Assembly: GCA_964654545.1 (NCBI GenBank)
Contig: CAZZIU010000001.1
Location: forward strand, 62,001 to 126,000
Origin: JABMOV01 sp964654545
Lineage (GTDB): Bacteria > Fidelibacterota > Marinisomatia > Marinisomatales > JABMOV01
Direction: 5' to 3'
Length of the DNA: 64,000 nucleotides
The notes beneath the pieces were generated by a model. It had not been told where the DNA came from. It saw nothing but the letters and a program-made list of their open reading frames with translations, and made no database searches. A program made the position numbers and the translations under genes. This document shows positions 63,437 through 64,000 of this stretch, in pieces. How positions within the stretch are numbered: position 1 is the stretch's first letter; the number at the start of each line of letters is the position of its first letter.

Positions 63437-63485
63437 ATATCCAATAACCGATGAAATTACGTGATCACTCATTCCATGTAAAATG

Positions 63486-63515
63486 AAAAAGGGCATCTTT
63501 CGATGCCCTTTTTTT
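63486..63515. terminator. Strong bidirectional terminator
   Basis: GGGCATC and GATGCCC (seven pairs) around TTTC, with an A-run before and a seven-T run after, giving U-tracts on both strands. It ends the T9SS gene at the right edge, separating it from the tRNA. Confidence 0.92.
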
Positions 63516-63535
63516 AAAGTAATGGAAGAAAAATG

Positions 63536-64000
63536 TTATTTTATGTATAACATTTTTCTTGTTTGACTAAAATTGCCAGCCTTGATTTGATATATGTAAA
63601 CACCAGCACTCACGTCGCGTCCAAAATTATCCGTCGCATCCCAAAGTGTAACCTTTTGACCTGCATTCTGTATATCATTAACCAACGTTCTTACTTGTCT
63701 TCCGGTCAGATCATATATATTTATTGTGACAGCTGATTGCTCGGCTAAATCATACGTAATCATTGTGGTTGGATTAAATGGATTTGGATAATTCTGATGG
63801 AGTGCATAATCAGTCGGTATTGTCGCTTCCTCTCCAACTCCCACGCTAGAAACTGGTAACAGTCCATATCCTACTTTCCAAGCTAAAAGAGGTTGAATAT
63901 TTACATCAGCAGCAGTGGCCGCATAAAAATATGTAAGTACATCAAAGCTACCGGTCAGTTGTCCTTCAATGATCAAAATTGGTCCCTCACCAGGAGTAAT
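63536..64000 (-). CDS. C-terminal end of a T9SS-sorted protein (cut by the right edge)
   Basis: At least 154 residues, open to the window's edge. The end has the sorting signature N-Y-P-N-P-F-N-P-T-T-M, then I-Y-D-L-T-G-R-Q-V-R-T-L, and S-A-G-V-Y-I-Y-Q-I-K-A-G to the final Lys, the FlgD-like type IX fold. The remainder upstream is outside, so the function of the mature protein is unknown. The TTG at 63976 should not be taken as its start. Confidence 0.9.
   Translation of the reverse strand: MTPGEGPILIIEGQLTGSFDVLTYFYAATAADVNIQPLLAWKVGYGLLPVSSVGVGEEATIPTDYALHQNYPNPFNPTTMITYDLAEQSAVTINIYDLTGRQVRTLVNDIQNAGQKVTLWDATDNFGRDVSAGVYIYQIKAGNFSQTRKMLYIK

Noticed and set aside
63974..63976. TTG at 63976 as a start of a 146-residue protein
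   Set aside because: The frame remains open to the window edge and the product begins in the middle of a beta-rich domain, so this is the tail of a larger protein.
1..64000. Mobile elements, integrases, phage genes or restriction systems
   Set aside because: None were seen on either strand; the window looks like stable chromosomal core plus lineage-specific envelope genes.

Overview
The window looks like a chromosomal segment of a Gram-negative bacterium of the Fibrobacterota-Chlorobiota-Bacteroidota (FCB) supergroup, moderately AT-rich. I lean towards a Marinimicrobia/KSB1/Ignavibacteria-like lineage rather than a classical Bacteroidetes. The reasons are secreted proteins with C-terminal type IX secretion sorting domains (the NYPNPFNP motif), a PorV/PorQ-type outer-membrane protein, a TonB receptor with an N-terminal carboxypeptidase-regulatory domain, and a NagB-PIG-L fusion. 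This placement is inference from gene content; there is no rRNA gene in the window.

Layout. 1-3491 (+): fatty-acid synthesis cluster fabD(partial)-fabG-acpP-fabF-rnc. 3488-7468 (-): BFN/UVR nuclease-like protein, phosphoglucose/phosphomannose isomerase, polyprenyl synthase, phosphomannomutase/phosphoglucomutase. 7600-14435 (+): tightly packed envelope operon (unknown exported protein, M23-type T9SS protein, PBP4-type carboxypeptidase, LD-carboxypeptidase, SpmA, SpmB), followed by a decayed csaA-like gene. 14797-32765 (-): NagB-PIG-L fusion, AnmK, T9SS amidase, beta-propeller protein, PorV-like protein, giant exported protein, TonB receptor and a VCBS-repeat T9SS protein. 32894-34786 (+): GHL10 glycosidase-like protein. 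34783-37681 (-): DUF1460 amidase-like protein, serine beta-lactamase-fold hydrolase, esterase. 37744-46212 (+): seven-gene operon of tandem GT-A protein, ASKHA sugar kinase-like protein, SpoIID/LytB protein, AmpG-like transporter, NagX-like acyltransferase and two SDRs, ending in a strong shared terminator.

46248-56948 (-): T9SS protein with repeated carboxypeptidase-regulatory domains, MATE transporter plus pterin dehydratase, a sigma factor/anti-sigma operon with several small cysteine-containing proteins ending at an FmdB zinc ribbon, an SLC13 permease with RCK domains and a GAF-HD-GYP protein. 57110-58646 (+): a Trp-rich leader peptide and trpB2. 58719-63329 (+): a 1536-residue adenylate-forming/kinase-like/GNAT fusion. 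63354-63436 (-): tRNA-Leu(TAG). 63536-64000 (-): end of another T9SS protein.

Functionally, more than a dozen genes between 8.7 and 44.7 kb fit a peptidoglycan cutting, uptake and recycling programme: cleavage by amidase, M23, S13, S66, SpoIID and DUF1460 proteins; import by the AmpG-like carrier; phosphorylation by AnmK and the ASKHA kinase; GlcN6P deamination by the NagB fusion. Candidates for something undescribed are (i) the tryptophan leader peptide before trpB2, (ii) a 29-codon ORF in the sigma-factor operon whose UGA is followed by an in-frame extension and a SECIS-like hairpin (possible selenoprotein), (iii) the giant three-part fusion and (iv) the sigma/small-cysteine-protein operon. 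Many genes overlap their predecessor by 4 or 8 bases, and several starts appear to be TTG, GTG or even CTG.
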